Shown: piece by piece, positions 6,627 through 8,029 of the stretch | Layout of the letters: each line of letters opens with the position of its first letter | Position numbering within the stretch: position 1 is the stretch's first letter | Assembly: GCA_013215905.1 (NCBI GenBank) | Contig: JABSQI010000068.1 | Coordinates: 1 to 8,029, forward strand | DNA length: 8,029 nucleotides | From: Legionellales bacterium | GTDB taxonomy: Bacteria; Pseudomonadota; Gammaproteobacteria; PIVX01 | Reading direction: 5' to 3' | The notes under the pieces: generated by a model | Told to the model about the DNA's origin: nothing | Seen by the model: the letters and a program-made list of their open reading frames with translations, nothing else | The model's database searches: none | Position numbers and translations under genes: made by a program

Positions 6627-8029
6627 ATGCTTAGTTTACAAAAATTAACAATGCTTATGGGAAGTAAGCTATTATTTCATGAAATTAATCTGTTAATTAA
6701 TAAACCTGGTAGATATGGTGTTGTTGGGGCAAATGGTACGGGTAAATCGACTTTATTTAAGATAATTGCCGATGAATTACAACCTACAGACGGCAAAGTA
6801 CAAAAAATTAAAGATCTGAAAATTGGCTGGTTAAACCAAGATCATTTTAAGTTTGATTCTGAGTTGATTATTAATGTTGTCATTCGAGGGAATGTTCCAT
6901 TATGGAATGCTTTAACAGAGAAAGAGCAGCTATTAAAGCTAGATGTTTTTGATGAAAAGGCTGCCCATAAACTTGCTGAATTTGAGGAAATTATTCAACA
7001 TGAAAATGGCTACACAGCAGAAAGTAATGCTGAGGAAATTCTAGTAGGGTTAGGGGTTGATCAAAGTTCTCATTATGAACAATTGAGTTCTCTATCTGGT
7101 GGATACAAGATGCGAGTACTTTTAGCACAGACATTATTTAATAATCCGGATATTTTGTTGTTGGATGAACCGACAAATCATCTAGACATTATGACAACTC
7201 AATGGCTAGAAAATTATTTGATGAAAAATTTTAATGGGATATTACTATTTATTTCTCATGATAGAGATTTTTTGAATAATCTATCTAATAATATTCTTGA
7301 TATAGATTATGGTGATATTAGATTATACCATGGAAACTATGATAAATTTTGTACTAAGAAGAATGAGATTGTAGAGCTAAAAGACAAAGAACGGGCTTCA
7401 GGTATTAAGAAAATCCAAGATATGCAGAAATTTGTTGATAGATTTAGAGCAAAAGCAAGTAAAGCTCGTCAAGCTCAGTCTCGTATGAAAATGATCGATA
7501 AAATCCAGCTCCCAGAGGAAGAAATATCTTCTCGAAATAAACCTTATATGAAGTTTGATATTTTGAAACCTTCAGGGAAAAATGCTCTGACTGTTAATTG
7601 TATTTCAAAATCGTATGGAGAAAAAAAGCTTTATAGTGATTTGAAGTTTAATATTAAGAGAGGAGAAAAAATAGCGATAATTGGCCATAATGGTATAGGA
7701 AAATCAACATTGATAAAACAGTTATTAGGCCAGATCCATGGAGGATATGAAGATTTTACTTGGGGTTCTGATACTAAAATTTCCTATTTTTCTCAAGATC
7801 ATCATGAACAATTAACAGAAAAGGTATCTGTATACCAGTGGTTGCGTAATTTCCCTTTAAAAATTGATGATTCTGAAATAAGAAAGGTTTTAGGAAGAAT
7901 GCTATTTAGTAAAGATCAAGTAAATAAAGATATCTTGTCTTTAAGTGGGGGAGAGGCAGCTAGAGTTTTGTTATCAAAAATTATGTTAGAAAAAGCAAAT
8001 ACATTAGTTTTTGATGAACCAACTAATCA
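6627..8029 (+). CDS. ABC-F family ATPase, YbiT-like (3' end beyond window)
   Basis: The visible 467 codons encode a soluble twin-ATPase protein without membrane segments. ABC-F proteins bind the ribosomal E site and modulate translation, a role known for the family and inferred here. Domain 1 has Walker A GANGTGKST (34-42), signature LSGGY (156-160), Walker B LLLDEPTNHLD with D180 and E181, and the H-loop histidine H211. The inter-domain linker carries the conserved basic stretch KFVDRFRAKASKARQAQSR (268-286). Domain 2 has Walker A GHNGIGKST (353-361), signature LSGGE (439-443) and Walker B with D463/E464, where the window ends in EPTN. About 60-70 residues are missing if it matches the usual YbiT length of about 530. 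The first signature has Y where E is more common, a variation seen among relatives. Overall pattern resembles YbiT more than Uup, EttA or resistance-type ABC-Fs. The ATG is preceded by a weak AGAGA at 6618-6622. Confidence 0.93.
   Translation, partial: MLSLQKLTMLMGSKLLFHEINLLINKPGRYGVVGANGTGKSTLFKIIADELQPTDGKVQKIKDLKIGWLNQDHFKFDSELIINVVIRGNVPLWNALTEKEQLLKLDVFDEKAAHKLAEFEEIIQHENGYTAESNAEEILVGLGVDQSSHYEQLSSLSGGYKMRVLLAQTLFNNPDILLLDEPTNHLDIMTTQWLENYLMKNFNGILLFISHDRDFLNNLSNNILDIDYGDIRLYHGNYDKFCTKKNEIVELKDKERASGIKKIQDMQKFVDRFRAKASKARQAQSRMKMIDKIQLPEEEISSRNKPYMKFDILKPSGKNALTVNCISKSYGEKKLYSDLKFNIKRGEKIAIIGHNGIGKSTLIKQLLGQIHGGYEDFTWGSDTKISYFSQDHHEQLTEKVSVYQWLRNFPLKIDDSEIRKVLGRMLFSKDQVNKDILSLSGGEAARVLLSKIMLEKANTLVFDEPTN

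Noticed and set aside
6627..8029. ABC-F gene as an antibiotic-resistance determinant
   Set aside because: The motifs and the RFRAKASKARQAQSR linker resemble housekeeping YbiT-type proteins, and the context shows no mobile element or resistance genes.
1..8029. Mobile element, defence island or CRISPR content
   Set aside because: No transposase, integrase, terminal inverted repeats, direct-repeat arrays or tRNA attachment site was seen. Composition looks even across the genes, and the gene content is housekeeping.

Overview
The window is about one third G+C by eye and tightly packed. It looks like chromosomal DNA of a low-GC gammaproteobacterium, possibly host-associated. Three things point there: a ClpB collinear with the E. 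coli protein at every functional residue checked, a short (36-kDa type) SppA whose active-site region (CASAAYYIA) resembles gammaproteobacterial versions as I remember them, and a PilE-type minor pilin fold. Genus cannot be fixed from the sequence alone; Legionella-, Coxiella- or Francisella-like lineages are plausible guesses.

Layout. Bases 1-79 may hold the last 25 codons of an upstream membrane protein. Bases 203-2466 hold a two-gene + strand unit: a complete M32 metallocarboxypeptidase, then a secreted protein of unknown function that begins inside the peptidase stop codon (ATGA overlap). This unit meets, with a 4-bp overlap of gene ends, a leftward unit (3811-2463) made of a short SppA signal peptide peptidase followed 5 bp later by a small PilE-like pilin. 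A 69-bp divergent spacer (3812-3880) separates sppA from clpB (3881-6463) and contains overlapping promoter-like elements, including a sigma-32-like pair in front of clpB. After clpB comes a 163-bp spacer with a weak terminator-like hairpin and two perfect TTGACA hexamers. Last is an ABC-F ATPase of the YbiT type (6627 onward), cut by the window end at its second Walker B motif.

Functionally the genes centre on protein quality control and the cell envelope: ClpB rescues aggregated proteins, SppA degrades membrane-embedded peptides, the M32 enzyme trims peptides in the cytoplasm, and the ABC-F protein acts at the ribosome. There is no sign of a mobile element, CRISPR array, tRNA or rRNA. Most of the window is ordinary housekeeping sequence and I do not see an obvious undescribed system. 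The least ordinary items are the pilin with a degenerate prepilin-peptidase site, the unknown exported protein coupled to the peptidase, and the overlapping sppA/clpB promoter region.
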